Below, in pieces: positions 36,690 to 46,235 of a stretch of DNA of 64,000 nucleotides (its first letter is position 1; each line of letters opens with the position of its first letter). The notes below the pieces were generated by a model, which ran no database searches, was not told the DNA's origin, and was given only the letters and a program-made list of their open reading frames with translations. Made by a program: the position numbers and the translations under genes. This DNA is from Pantoea sp. alder81 (GTDB lineage Bacteria > Pseudomonadota > Gammaproteobacteria > Enterobacterales > Enterobacteriaceae). Where the stretch lies: NCBI RefSeq assembly GCF_020179835.1, contig NZ_JAIUDA010000004.1, positions 372,001 through 436,000 on the forward strand, given 5' to 3'.

Positions 36690-36961
36690 TGCTGTCAAAA
36701 TTTAGTCATATAAATGCAATCTTCAAGGGCTATTTAGTAATCTGTTTTTAAATATTATCAATATAAACAATCGGTTGTATTGATTTTTGTTTGGTGATGG
36801 AAATCGGGGTGAGTTTTATTTCTGCCATAAATTTGTCATATTGGATATTGAACTGATTACCATGGATTACATTTACAGCAGGGGATCATTATCGTGCTAA
36901 TTTGATTTTGGGGGATGAAAACTCATTTATATCTTTAGTGTTCGCCTATCAAACATGACGA

Positions 36962-37297
36962 CTAGGGGTGACGTCTTTTCAACTCATCAAACAACCATTC
37001 TTTGCTGATGGGTCCAGAACTTAACTTCTGGATCATGGCGTTATCCGCATAGTTCAGCAGCCATTCTCCCAGTTCCGCCATGCCAGCCTCATAGGAACCG
37101 TGCACCTCAACAAACTTCTCCGACAGAATCAGTAACTCCATGCGCAGCGCATTGCTGCGGGTCATAAACTCCAGATAGCCTTCGCGATCGGTTTCATAAT
37201 CGGGGATCTTCGACTGCACAATGACCTCTTCTTCCTGAATAGTGGTGAGCCAGTGTAAACCGCTATTTCCTCGATGTGCAGAATAATCATGCTTCAC
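36962..37297 (-). CDS. Hypothetical protein
   Basis: 111 aa if the GTG at 37297 is used. A GTG at 37219 (VQSKIPDYE) has GAAGAAGAGG just before it and may be the true start, giving 85 aa. Largely helical and acidic (NALRMELLILSEKFVEVHG), ending in DELKRRHP. No signal or membrane segment. Family not recognised. It is upstream of pit on the same strand, with the Pho box in between. Confidence 0.5.
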   Translation of the reverse strand: MKHDYSAHRGNSGLHWLTTIQEEEVIVQSKIPDYETDREGYLEFMTRSNALRMELLILSEKFVEVHGSYEAGMAELGEWLLNYADNAMIQKLSSGPISKEWLFDELKRRHP

Positions 37298-37380
37298 AAG
37301 TGAATATTTAATTGTGGCGGTTCGCTTATTCTATTTTTTCTTAAGCCCCTAAGATTGTGCGATTATTCATACCGAACTGA

Positions 37381-38400
37381 CTAATCCAGATTCTCCGCCG
37401 TCACAATACGTAGTTCCACGCGGCCGTCCTGATACAGCTCGGGTTCAAATCCCTGTTCCAGATGCCTTATCAGCAGGTCAGTGGCCAGCACGGCATGCTG
37501 GCGCGCATTTTGATCCAGCGTGTAGGAGAGCGCACCAGTTTGCAGAAGATCTTTCGTCACATCGTACAATTCGTGCGTGATATAGCAGCAGCGGCCCAGC
37601 AATTGGTGTTGCTGCAATACGGCACTGATATCGCTGTTATTGTCGCCAGAGTTATAGAGCCCGACGACATTATCGGATTGTTGTAACGCTTGATTCAGCA
37701 GCGTGCGGATTTTGTGTCGTTCATCTTCTCCCGCCAATACTTCACGCAAGCGTAGCCAGGGTGCACGCTGGGTAATTGCAGCACGGAAACCTGAAATGCG
37801 TTGGATATGTGCGCTGAAATCAAAACGTCCGCTGACCATAATGACATCACCTTTGTGGGGCATGGTTTGGCTCATTAATAAGCCTGCAGTACGTCCTGCC
37901 TGATATTGATTTATTCCAACATGACAGAATCGATGCGAATTGGGTAAATCTGAAACCAGTGTAACCACCGGCACACCTTTATCTTTGCACCAGGATAAGG
38001 CTTCATGAATAACGGGATAGTCATGCCCATAAACAATAATACCGTCGCGCAACTCACCGCTTTTTTTTATCTTTTCCGCCAGTTTTTCCGGTGGATTTTC
38101 ACTCACCAGCGTACGAAACAATTTAATTTTACGATAACCAAGGCGATCGGCAATATTGGCAAATTCATCGGCTAACTGCTGAAAAAACCAGGTACCATTA
38201 CTGCTCAGGAAAACTTCAATCTGCCATGGATGCTGAGTGTCATCTGGCAGTAAACGCTGCAACCCAGCCTGACGTGCGGCGCGCAGCACTTTGCGTACGG
38301 TTTCCGGACGAACTCCTCCGCGCTCATTCAGCACCCGATCAACCGTTGCGATACCAACCCCGGCCAGTTCAGCCACTTTAATCAGGGTGAGTTTTTTCAT
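37381..38400 (-). CDS. LacI-family transcriptional regulator
   Basis: 339 aa. LacI helix-turn-helix at residues 5-30 (LIKVAELAGVGIATVDRVLN), then a periplasmic-binding-like domain with IIVYGHDYPVIHEALSW and HVGINQYQAGRTAGLLMSQT. The VDRVLNERGGVRPETVRKV variant is the one seen in regulators of hexose and sugar-acid genes. Divergent from the gluconate-type dehydrogenase operon, which it may control. Confidence 0.85.
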   Translation of the reverse strand: MKKLTLIKVAELAGVGIATVDRVLNERGGVRPETVRKVLRAARQAGLQRLLPDDTQHPWQIEVFLSSNGTWFFQQLADEFANIADRLGYRKIKLFRTLVSENPPEKLAEKIKKSGELRDGIIVYGHDYPVIHEALSWCKDKGVPVVTLVSDLPNSHRFCHVGINQYQAGRTAGLLMSQTMPHKGDVIMVSGRFDFSAHIQRISGFRAAITQRAPWLRLREVLAGEDERHKIRTLLNQALQQSDNVVGLYNSGDNNSDISAVLQQHQLLGRCCYITHELYDVTKDLLQTGALSYTLDQNARQHAVLATDLLIRHLEQGFEPELYQDGRVELRIVTAENLD

Positions 38401-38824
38401 TATGCTTCTAAGCCCCAGTAAAATTCATGTCTACTATTTCAACAACGCAGAGTGCGCCTCAGGTCACAGCCTGGCGTCTATTTTCGCCGTATTATGCGCA
38501 ACGTTTCGTGACTGGCAAGATGTTAAATGTTGCGAGACGAAACCACACTCTACATCGTCCAGTCCGGCTTATTAAAAACTTCAATGATGGGAAACCATCA
38601 ACAAAAACCTTTCAAAGCGAAGGGGGAGTCATTACTCTTTGCTGCGTTGTTAATATTTAATTAATTACGTGATTTTAATGTAAAAACTTACCTCAATATT
38701 TATCTAATAAAAGCCCAGCGGGCAGCGTCATTATTTATCCAAGAAACCTTATTTATATGGCTCAATGCCAGGCACAAATACGTCTGTTATTTGACCTGGT
38801 TTGCAATGTGAAAGCAGGGAAAAC
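38401..38824. other. Intergenic region between LacI regulator and dehydrogenase operon
   Basis: No gene. GTTTCGT (38503-38509) and ACGAAAC (38537-38543) are complementary arms 27 nt apart that could be a LacI-type operator pair. This is a weak suggestion. Both promoters must lie here. Confidence 0.35.
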
Positions 38825-39544
38825 ATGAAACGCAGAGAATTTCTCACTTCCATCACCGCATTGGGAGTGGCTTCCACGATCCCGACATTGGCGCAGGCCG
38901 ATGAGGTGAAAGGTGGCCAGCCCTGGGAACCCGGCAAGATCCAAACGCCGCCCGCACCGCCCAGAAAAGGGGGGCTGCAATATCTCACTCAGCATGAATT
39001 CGACACGGTAGGTGCCATCGCTGAACGATTTATCCCCGCCGATGAAACCAGTCTCAGTGGCAAAGAGGCAGGGTGCGCGATCTTTATCGACCGTCAGCTC
39101 GCGGGTGATTACGGTAACGCAGTGGCGATCTATCGCCTTGGCAAATTCGTGAAGGGCACGCCAGAGCAAGGACCGCAATCCTCGCTCACTCCGGCGCAAC
39201 GTTATCGCTTAGGGATTGCCGCACTGGATAAGGCGACCCAGCAACGGTTCGGCAAAAAATTCCTGGCGCTGAGCGGTGATCAGCAGGATCAGGTTCTGAC
39301 GGCGATGGAAAATAACCGTCTCGATCTGGGAGAAGAGGTCGAAACCAAAGTGTTCTTTGAGCTGCTGCTGCAGAACGTGCGTGAAGGCTTCCTGGCTGAC
39401 CCGATATACGGGGGCAACAAAGACATGACCAGTTGGAAAATGATTGGCTTCCCTGGCGCTCGCTATGACTTCCGCGATTTGCTGCCGAAAAAGGGACAGA
39501 AGCTCAACATCATTCCCACCAGCCTGATTGATAACACCCTTTAA
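38825..39544 (+). CDS. Gluconate 2-dehydrogenase-type small subunit (subunit 3)
   Basis: 239 aa from ATG 38825 with AGGGA upstream. A twin-arginine signal peptide (MKRREFLTSITALGVAST... ending LAQA) exports it folded. The mature sequence, with EFDTVGAIAERFIPADETS and FLADPIYGGNKDMTSWKMIG, is typical of the roughly 24-kDa third subunit. It is needed for export and maturation of the dehydrogenase subunit, which has no signal of its own. First gene of the three-gene operon, as in Erwinia gluconate dehydrogenase. Confidence 0.88.
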   Translation: MKRREFLTSITALGVASTIPTLAQADEVKGGQPWEPGKIQTPPAPPRKGGLQYLTQHEFDTVGAIAERFIPADETSLSGKEAGCAIFIDRQLAGDYGNAVAIYRLGKFVKGTPEQGPQSSLTPAQRYRLGIAALDKATQQRFGKKFLALSGDQQDQVLTAMENNRLDLGEEVETKVFFELLLQNVREGFLADPIYGGNKDMTSWKMIGFPGARYDFRDLLPKKGQKLNIIPTSLIDNTL

Positions 39545-39566
39545 TTTGTTTGCTGAGCAATAAACT

Positions 39567-41339
39567 ATGAATAACGTCCGTCCAAAAGCTGATGTCGCCA
39601 TCGTCGGCCTGGGCTGGTGCGGCTCTTTGATCGCCGAAGAGCTGACCCGCGCTGGCCTGAATGTCGTTGCCATTGAACGTGGCCCGTGGTTTGAAACCGC
39701 GACAGATTTTCCGCCATCGGTCGATACCGATGAACTGCGCTGGGATACGCGCCGCAGTATGCTGCTGCCGCCCGCCGTCGAAACCACCACTTTTCGCAAT
39801 AACGTCACACAAACCGCGCTACCGAGCCGGGAATGGAACCTGAACGAGCTGGGTTATAACGTGGGGGGATCGGGCACGCACTGGGCGGGGATGGCCTGGC
39901 GATTCACACCTTTTGATTTTGAACCTTACAGCCAGACAGTGAATCGTTACGGCAAGCAGCAAATCGCCAAAGGCGTGATCCTGCAGGACTGGGGTGTGAC
40001 CTATGATGAGCTGGAACCTTTCTACGATCGCTTTGAAAAGATCGCGGGTGTTTCGGGCAAAGCTGGCAAGTTAAACGGTGAAACTGTTGAAGGCGGCAAT
40101 CCGTTTGAAGGTAACCGCAGTAGTGAGTATCCGTTACCGGCGCTCGAAAGCATGCGCCTTACCGATATCTTCGCTGAAGGCGTGAAGAAAATTGGACTCA
40201 ACCCCTTTATGGTGCCTGCAGGTCAGGCTTCACGCGCTTATGTTAACCCGCTGGGTGTGCGCATGGGGCCCTGTACCTATTGTGGCTACTGCCTTTATTA
40301 CGGCTGCGGCAACTTCTCCAAATCCAGTCCAAACGCCTGTGTGATTCCGGCGCTGATGCAACGTGAGAACTTCACGGTGCTGACGGATTCAGCGGTAGTT
40401 CGCGTCAACAAGGCAGAAGACGGCAAAACTGCCACCGGTGTGACCTATCTCGATAAGAATAAGAAGGAGTGGGTGCAACCGGCTGACATCGTGATCCTCT
40501 CTGCTTTCCAGATGCAAAACGTCCGTCTGTTGCTGCTGTCGAAAATCGGGGTGCCTTATAACCCGGTGACCAAAACCGGTGTGGTAGGGCGAGCCTACAG
40601 CTTCCAGACCGTGTCGGGCGCGGCGCTCCACTTCAAAGATGAGAATCTGAACCAATACATTGGCGCAGGCGCGCTTTCTTCCCAGGTCGATGACTGGAAC
40701 GGCGATAACTTTGACCATAAGGGCCTCGGCTTTATCGGCGGAGCAGGCATTCTGGTGGTGGCGCGTGGTGCGCGTCCCATCGGGAATGCCGATGCGCTGC
40801 CACCTGGCTCGCCGCGCTGGGGTAAAGAGTGGAAGAAGGCCTATACCCACGCTTTCCAAAACACTACCTTCATTTTCGGCCAGGGCACCAGCTTCTCGCA
40901 CGAAGATTACTACCTTGACCTCGATCCTGAGTACAAGGATGACAACGGCAACCCGCTGCTGCGTGTCACCTTCGACTACAACGATAACGATCGCCGTTCA
41001 GCGAAATTCATTGAAGAGAAGAGTGTTGAGATTGGTAAGGCGATGGGCGCTGAAATCGTCATCGGCACCAACTCTGCTTCGGGGGCTTACTCTCCATATA
41101 ACTTTGCCAGCGATCACACCATTGGCGGTGCGGTCATGGGCAGCGATCCGAAAACGTCGGTGCTCAACCGTTATCAGCAGTGTTGGGATGCGCACAACGT
41201 GTTTGTGCTGGGGGCGTCTTCCTTCCCTAACAATGCGGGTTACAACCCAACGGGCACCATTGGCGCTCTGAGTTTGTGGACGGCGAAAGCCATTATCGAG
41301 CAGTACCTGAAAAATCCAGGTCCGTTGGTGAAGGTGTGA
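39567..41339 (+). CDS. GMC-type flavoprotein dehydrogenase subunit (gluconate / 2-ketogluconate)
   Basis: 590 aa. FAD-binding GLGWCG at residues 14-19, GGSGTHWAG near 100, a cysteine-rich GPCTYCGYCLYYGCG segment near residue 232-246 (possible iron-sulfur site), and the C-terminal GASSFPNNAGYNPTGTIGAL of the GMC family. It oxidises an aldonic acid in the periplasm and passes electrons to the cytochrome subunit. Gluconate and 2-ketogluconate dehydrogenases cannot be told apart by eye. Next gene starts 1 nt after the stop. Confidence 0.88.
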   Translation: MNNVRPKADVAIVGLGWCGSLIAEELTRAGLNVVAIERGPWFETATDFPPSVDTDELRWDTRRSMLLPPAVETTTFRNNVTQTALPSREWNLNELGYNVGGSGTHWAGMAWRFTPFDFEPYSQTVNRYGKQQIAKGVILQDWGVTYDELEPFYDRFEKIAGVSGKAGKLNGETVEGGNPFEGNRSSEYPLPALESMRLTDIFAEGVKKIGLNPFMVPAGQASRAYVNPLGVRMGPCTYCGYCLYYGCGNFSKSSPNACVIPALMQRENFTVLTDSAVVRVNKAEDGKTATGVTYLDKNKKEWVQPADIVILSAFQMQNVRLLLLSKIGVPYNPVTKTGVVGRAYSFQTVSGAALHFKDENLNQYIGAGALSSQVDDWNGDNFDHKGLGFIGGAGILVVARGARPIGNADALPPGSPRWGKEWKKAYTHAFQNTTFIFGQGTSFSHEDYYLDLDPEYKDDNGNPLLRVTFDYNDNDRRSAKFIEEKSVEIGKAMGAEIVIGTNSASGAYSPYNFASDHTIGGAVMGSDPKTSVLNRYQQCWDAHNVFVLGASSFPNNAGYNPTGTIGALSLWTAKAIIEQYLKNPGPLVKV

Positions 41340-41340
41340 G

Positions 41341-42651
41341 ATGAAAAAGAGCAAACTCATTGCGGGCGTGGCGGTGATCGCTGCGGCCGTGGCAGCGGGC
41401 CTGCTGTGGATGAACGGCGATACCTCAGCGGATGATGTCGCCAGCAACAACGTTCTCACCAGCCAACCGCCAACGGCGGCTGACAACGACGCCATTGAAC
41501 GTGGACGTTATGTGGCGATAGCCAGTGACTGTACCGCCTGTCACACCAAGCCGGAGAGTAAACTGCCATTAGCTGGAGGTTACTCCATCAGTACGCCATT
41601 TGGCGGCATTTATGCCAGCAACATTACGCCGGATAGCGAAACCGGTATTGGCAACTGGACCGAGCGGGATTTCTTTCGTGCGGTGCGTCACGGCAAGGGC
41701 AAAGAGGGCGAGCATCTCTATCCTGCCATGCCTTACAACGCTTACGTCAAGTTGACCGATCAGGATATGCATGATCTGTGGATGTATCTGCGTTCGGTAA
41801 AACCGATTCATTATCAGGTGCCCGAAACCAATCTGGGCTTTCCTTATAATATCCGGCTGGCGATGATGGGATGGAATCTGCTGTTTTTCAGAAACGAAGG
41901 TTTCCAGATAGACAATAGTAAAAGTGCTGAATGGAACCGAGGCGCTTATCTGGTGGAAGGGCCGGAACACTGTGCCGCCTGCCACACAGCTAAGAACCTG
42001 ATTGGCGGTGACAGCAGTGATTATCTGCAGGGCGGTAATCTGGGCGAGTGGCATGCACCTGATATCACCCCTAATCCGCATGTCGGCATTGGACGTTGGT
42101 CTGAGCAGCAGGTGATGGATTACCTCAAGCTCGGCAGCAACCCTGTGGCTGTCGCGTCTGGCCCGATGGCGGAAGCCGTAACTAACTCCACGCAGCATCT
42201 AACCGACGCTGACTTGCGTGCGATTGCGGTGTATCTCAAGCAGGTTCCAGCTTCCACCACGACCCTGCCGCAACCGTTGTCGATAGACAATGCGCAAATG
42301 AAAATGGGTGAAAATGTGTATTCCGCCAACTGCACTGCCTGCCATAACAGCGACGGCAAAGGGATTCCTAACCTCGCGGCGAGCCTGGCAAATAATCCTG
42401 GCCTGTTAGCGGATGATGCCTCTTCCATCATCACTACAGTGCTGCAAGGGGGACGCGGCGCGGTCACGGCAGGCAACCCAACCAGCGGTGCGATGCCTTC
42501 GTTTGCCTGGAAGCTTTCGGACGAACAGGTGGCAGCGGTGGCGACCTACCTGCGCAACAGCTGGGGAAATACGGCAAAACCGGTGACATCGGAGGAGGTG
42601 GCAGACAAGAGAGCCTTGATGAGCCTGCCTGCGCAGATGGCAGCGCATTAA
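41341..42651 (+). CDS. Membrane-bound triheme cytochrome c subunit
   Basis: 436 aa, near the 441 aa reported for Erwinia gluconate dehydrogenase cytochrome. Signal/anchor at about 5-23. Three heme c motifs: CTACH (64-68), CAACH (211-215) and CTACH (331-335). It carries electrons from the flavoprotein to ubiquinone. The last 25 codons and the following hairpin reappear as a diverged fragment at 50894-51035. Confidence 0.9.
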   Translation: MKKSKLIAGVAVIAAAVAAGLLWMNGDTSADDVASNNVLTSQPPTAADNDAIERGRYVAIASDCTACHTKPESKLPLAGGYSISTPFGGIYASNITPDSETGIGNWTERDFFRAVRHGKGKEGEHLYPAMPYNAYVKLTDQDMHDLWMYLRSVKPIHYQVPETNLGFPYNIRLAMMGWNLLFFRNEGFQIDNSKSAEWNRGAYLVEGPEHCAACHTAKNLIGGDSSDYLQGGNLGEWHAPDITPNPHVGIGRWSEQQVMDYLKLGSNPVAVASGPMAEAVTNSTQHLTDADLRAIAVYLKQVPASTTTLPQPLSIDNAQMKMGENVYSANCTACHNSDGKGIPNLAASLANNPGLLADDASSIITTVLQGGRGAVTAGNPTSGAMPSFAWKLSDEQVAAVATYLRNSWGNTAKPVTSEEVADKRALMSLPAQMAAH

Positions 42652-42666
42652 TCGGGTTTACATAAC

Positions 42667-42688
42667 AGGCCGTTCGGAAGGGCGGCCT
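42667..42688 (+). terminator. Terminator of the gluconate-type dehydrogenase operon
   Basis: AGGCCG...CGGCCT stem shortly after the cytochrome stop. The same hairpin is duplicated at 50988-51009. Confidence 0.6.
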
Positions 42689-42871
42689 AAATCCTTGCCC
42701 CAAAATTCCCACTAAATTCTTCATAAAAATGAACCTTTACTGAAGATCTCTTCCTTTAGAGCCAAATTGGGTCTGATAAGAAGACTTGTAAGGCTATTTA
42801 CTCATCTGCAGTTTCAATAATCCATAATGCTTCTACCGACAGGTCGCTGTCACTAAGCATAGGATTAGTTA

Positions 42872-43157
42872 TTACTCATTATCGCGGGCGCGATCACTTC
42901 TGATTGCCATAAACTCAGGCAATGCACTGCGATACCTGAACCAGCTCGCAAACAAACCAGTAATCAGCAAAATTTCAGCTATACCAGTCAAAGAAGTGAT
43001 GCCAGGCAAGCAGCTGATGAAATATGATCTCATCTATTGCAGCCATCACGCCGATTCCCAGCGGAACGGCGGAGAAGAACGAACATTTCAGGTCACAATG
43101 ATCAATATGTTTGCTAAATGACAAATCATTCTCCATGAGGGGGATAATCTGTACCAA
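42872..43157 (-). pseudogene. DUF2243-like membrane protein, degraded
   Basis: The first part encodes SAVPLGIGVMAAIDEIIFHQ then LLAWHHFFDW, the recognisable N-terminal helix of DUF2243 proteins, and then stops. In another frame right after it comes AEILLITGLFASWFRYRSAL and a basic tail ending at 42872, consistent with a family C-terminus. The middle of the protein is missing, so an internal deletion with frameshift is inferred. ATG 43136 is the likeliest original start. Confidence 0.55.
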
Positions 43158-43216
43158 ACCTTGGCTAAAACCAGCAATCTCAAAGAATGATCAATACCTT
43201 ACTCATTAGAATTTGA

Positions 43217-43450
43217 TCAAGACTTCTTCTTATGCCATTTATCATCACTGCCTTTTTCGTACGTATGTTTGACTGCAGCCCAGGCTACTTTATGTGACAC
43301 TTCTTCGCGGGAGCTTTCATCTTGACGGTCCTTTTTATCCTTATACTCATCCCAGGCACTGTTAAAAGCTGCAAGATAAATATCCTGCGCATGAGCAGGG
43401 AGTACGTGCTTAACGCTGTCCGGCAGGGAATCTCGTGATTTATACGGCAT
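43217..43450 (-). CDS. chaB: ChaB-family protein
   Basis: 77 aa. MPYKSRDSLPDSVKHVLPAH and FNSAWDEYKDK match ChaB (cation transport regulator family), followed by a charged linker and a KVAWAAVKHTYEKG segment. GGAGGCC lies before the start. The E. coli partner chaA is not adjacent. In many genomes chaB-like genes sit with stress genes, as here. A copy of the TAAGCGARGCG motif lies about 160 bp upstream. Confidence 0.85.
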   Translation of the reverse strand: MPYKSRDSLPDSVKHVLPAHAQDIYLAAFNSAWDEYKDKKDRQDESSREEVSHKVAWAAVKHTYEKGSDDKWHKKKS

Positions 43451-43610
43451 TGTTGGCCTCCTGTGATGAGAGACTTAAGCCTGGTTCAGTTATGACAATT
43501 TTCAACGTTAACTTAAGTGAATAAGGTTAATTGAGCAAAGCTTTCGCATACCCAATCAAATGAAAGGTAAAAACGCAGAGGCAAGACGAAAAAGCTTAAT
43601 GACTTTGTGC

Positions 43611-43630
43611 TAATAAGCGAGGCGTTAAAT
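43611..43630. repeat. Dispersed motif copy 1 (TAATAAGCGAGGCGTTAAAT)
   Basis: Matches the TAAGCGARGCGNTAA motif found again at 54515, 54613, 55114, 55227, 61581 and 61786. It lies upstream of chaB. Confidence 0.6.
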
Positions 43631-43704
43631 AAGAGGAAGACAATTTATTAACCTCTCAGTTTATAGCTTAAACCATAAAAAAATTTTTCGTCCTAAATTG
43701 ACTA

Positions 43705-43917
43705 TCAGTCTCCGCTTCCTTTTCGCAACCAGAAAAGAGCATCATCAGTTACGCGAATTATGGCCGGGATCGAGGATTCACGCTTCTTCTTTTCAAGCAT
43801 AGCTATGATGCTTTCGCGGCTGATATTCATGCTGCGTTCAACAAGCTCCAGTACCGCCTCGCCAATAATGCCAGTTAATAGAGGGGCTGAAGACAGGTCT
43901 GCGTATGTTTTTTTCAT
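43705..43917 (-). CDS. Small AriR/YmgB-like protein
   Basis: 70 aa, helical. LTGIIGEAVLELVERSMNIS then RESIIAMLEKKKRESS resembles the two-helix layout of the YcgZ/YmgA/AriR group of small regulators that act on the Rcs phosphorelay and biofilm genes in E. coli. The match is weaker than for the gene at 47857. GGGATG lies upstream of the ATG (spacing about 8). The second such gene and bluF are 2-4 kb away. Confidence 0.55.
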   Translation of the reverse strand: MKKTYADLSSAPLLTGIIGEAVLELVERSMNISRESIIAMLEKKKRESSIPAIIRVTDDALFWLRKGSGD

Positions 43918-44404
43918 AAGAACATCCCTTTATATGATGTGGTCGTCAGAAATTTATACTGATAAGACCTCTTACCTGCAATGAGAATTTGTATGAAAAC
44001 TATCGGTAACTCATTTATGATCCAGACCTGCAGGCAAAGTAGTGAATCAACCTGCCGACGTTTAATCCCCACACGAGCAAGGCATGAAAACTCACTATGT
44101 CATCTTTTTCTGGGCAGTGGGCGTCGGTAGCGAGGGGCGTATTTAACGGGAGAACGGTTAGTGTAATCACTGATTTTCTCGAGCTTTGCTTATTTAGAGA
44201 GTTCTTCTCACCTTGATGGAAGGTGCAGGTAAATCGCTTCGGTTTTAATTGAGGGCAATGGGCAGGGAGTGGTTACAATCGATTAATTAAAAGCTTTTAA
44301 TAGTTCTTTTTGCTTTTCTTCACAAAGCGAAACGAGAATTAAAACTTCTTAGTTTTCCTCGGAAAATTCGTTAGTTGCGAATCAAACGGTATAGCTTTTA
44401 CGCT
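43918..44404. other. Intergenic stretch, no gene seen
   Basis: No supported gene. AGCGAGGGGCGTATTTAAC near 44141 distantly resembles the dispersed TAAGCGARGCG motif. Confidence 0.35.
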
Positions 44405-44446
44405 CATGCCGCCATGTGTTTTTACTGCACATAGCGGCATGTTTTT
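44405..44446 (+). terminator. Strong hairpin with T-run
   Basis: CATGCCGC-c-ATGTG pairs with CACAT-a-GCGGCATG, followed by TTTTT on the plus strand. No plus-strand gene is seen before it, so an unannotated small transcript may end here. Confidence 0.6.
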
Positions 44447-44494
44447 AGCAAGATGTTTTGATGATTGCAATAATACGTCTCGCCCCTCACTTTG

Positions 44495-45505
44495 TCAGAG
44501 AGGTCGTTCACCGGCCAGAACGGTATGAGGCTGAGTGCGTCTGCCAATGCGTCCGAAGACAGCAGCCAGCACGCCCTCAATAATCAATACGAAGAAGGTG
44601 AACCAGCTGGCTCTGGCGGTTGCGGCGGCAGCCTTTTCAGCGGCTTCACGGGCTTTCTGCTCAGCCTGCTGTTTCAGTTGCTGAAACTGTGCCATGGCTT
44701 TCTGATAACTCTCAACCGTCTGGTTAACGATCTGCTCAGCTTCCTGATCGCTCTTACCTGTCCGGGCTTTAATAATGTTTTTGAGCGCATCCCGGTCGGC
44801 AGCCTGAAGGGTGTCTGAATGACGATTAATAACCCCACGGATCCAGTTCACGATATCGTTATCCGCATTTTGCGGGTTCTGAGCCGTTTGTTTAGCCTGA
44901 TCTTGTGCGCTATTTGCCTCACTGTTCACATCCTGCTGAAGCTTATCCGGCTGAAGTTCAGGCTTACCTGTCTGACGGAGGGTGGCCTGTAACTCATTCT
45001 GGAGCGAATCTAAATTAATATTGTTCTCCTGAAGTTTCTCTTTGGCCATGTTCCCGACAGACGGGGCAACGGCCGAAACACCACTGCCTAGCGCACTTGC
45101 TCCGGCACCCAGGATATTAAATGCGCCTCCAATAATCCCTGTTGCCAGTGAAAATGCAAGCCAGAGGGTGATAAGTGTACTGACACCAAACATCAGTAAG
45201 CCGTGCAGTGCGCCCTCGCGTTGAGCCAGCCTGCCAGCCACGTAACCACCTGCAATGATGGCGATAAGCATACTGACACCGGTCCATATCAGCGCGCCGG
45301 TCCCTATATGTTCAAGTGGATTGCGTTCCTGTTGAGGGTCAATGACAGAAGCACCAATCGCAGTGCCGAGTAATCCTAATAAAATATGAACAATAAGCGC
45401 GGCGATAACACCCGCAAATACCGCGCTCCATGAAATACGTTTTAGCGGCAGGCCGCCATGAGGTTCTGTGATAACCGCACCATCATTAACCCAACGTTCA
45501 GCCAT
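44495..45505 (-). CDS. Conserved membrane protein with coiled-coil insert
   Basis: 336 aa from ATG 45505, preceded by AGGAGA; an upstream in-frame start is less likely. Three N-terminal membrane segments (FAGVIAALIVHILLGLLG, ALIWTGVSMLIAIIAGGYVA, LITLWLAFSLATGIIGGAF) are followed by a long Gln-rich polar region. That region contains a coiled coil (about residues 260-305, MAQFQQLKQQAEQKAREAAE), and one last helix near the C-terminus. Looks like a PhnA/TIGR04086-type stress membrane protein, but I do not recognise the family firmly. Confidence 0.65.
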   Translation of the reverse strand: MAERWVNDGAVITEPHGGLPLKRISWSAVFAGVIAALIVHILLGLLGTAIGASVIDPQQERNPLEHIGTGALIWTGVSMLIAIIAGGYVAGRLAQREGALHGLLMFGVSTLITLWLAFSLATGIIGGAFNILGAGASALGSGVSAVAPSVGNMAKEKLQENNINLDSLQNELQATLRQTGKPELQPDKLQQDVNSEANSAQDQAKQTAQNPQNADNDIVNWIRGVINRHSDTLQAADRDALKNIIKARTGKSDQEAEQIVNQTVESYQKAMAQFQQLKQQAEQKAREAAEKAAAATARASWFTFFVLIIEGVLAAVFGRIGRRTQPHTVLAGERPL

Positions 45506-45820
45506 GATCGTTCTCCTGAATTTATTTTTACCATCTGAAAAAGAAACGCATGCGTTATGATTTAGCGTAGTCACAGTTTAAATTTAAACCCATTTTTTAT
45601 GTCAGAAACAGTGATGGACTATACGAAGTGATTTTTAAGGCAATGTATAAGTGGTGAAGGAAATCATGGCTTCAGGTTCCCTTTAATCAACAGAGAAATA
45701 AACGGGTCTCGAAAAAATTTCATTGTTATCAATTAGTCATTGGGTTTGTTGAGGTTGTTATTTGACTAAGTGTTGCGGATTCTTGACATTAGGTTATCCG
45801 ATGCCGTTTCGCTTAAAAAA

Positions 45821-45913
45821 CTACTCGTCTAAGACTTGGGGAAAAATCTTTGGTTGGTGACTCGCTCTCTTATAAAATAAAAAAGCCCACCGAAGCGGGC
45901 AGAGAAGGAACAT
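45821..45913 (-). other. Possible 30-codon leader ORF overlapping a terminator
   Basis: ATG at 45913 is preceded by AAGGATAAGGAATTCC. The frame starts MFLLCPLRWAFLFYKRA and runs through the hairpin at 45876-45900. It may be a leader peptide, or simply the end of a small RNA. No structural gene follows on this strand before 45505. The rest of 45506-46235 holds nothing else. Confidence 0.3.
45876..45900 (-). terminator. Orphan minus-strand terminator upstream of bluF
   Basis: On the minus strand GCCCGC-ttcg-GTGGGC is followed by TTTTTTATTTT, a canonical terminator. No annotated minus-strand gene lies upstream of it, so an antisense or small RNA divergent from bluF is implied. Confidence 0.75.
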
Positions 45914-46235
45914 GGAATTCCTTATCCTTGATTAACCTTAGAATAAACTGAAAGCTTACATTTTTAATGTGGCTTATTAATAATCGTTTGCCATATGGCC
46001 GGTGCAACTTTCTATACGGTTACTCTATAAACGAAGCGATTTAGTGATCATGCGTTCAAGCCATAAATGCCAAAATTCCCCATTGATGCACTGTCATGCA
46101 TCTCTTCTTAGCCTTAAGTTGCTAACCGGCATAAAAATGAGAATTGAAGGCTGGAATTCAATTACCGGTTCGGTTTGATATTGGGTCGGTCGCTGTTACT
46201 GTGCAGGGGACAATTTGCGACATTATGGAGCCGAA

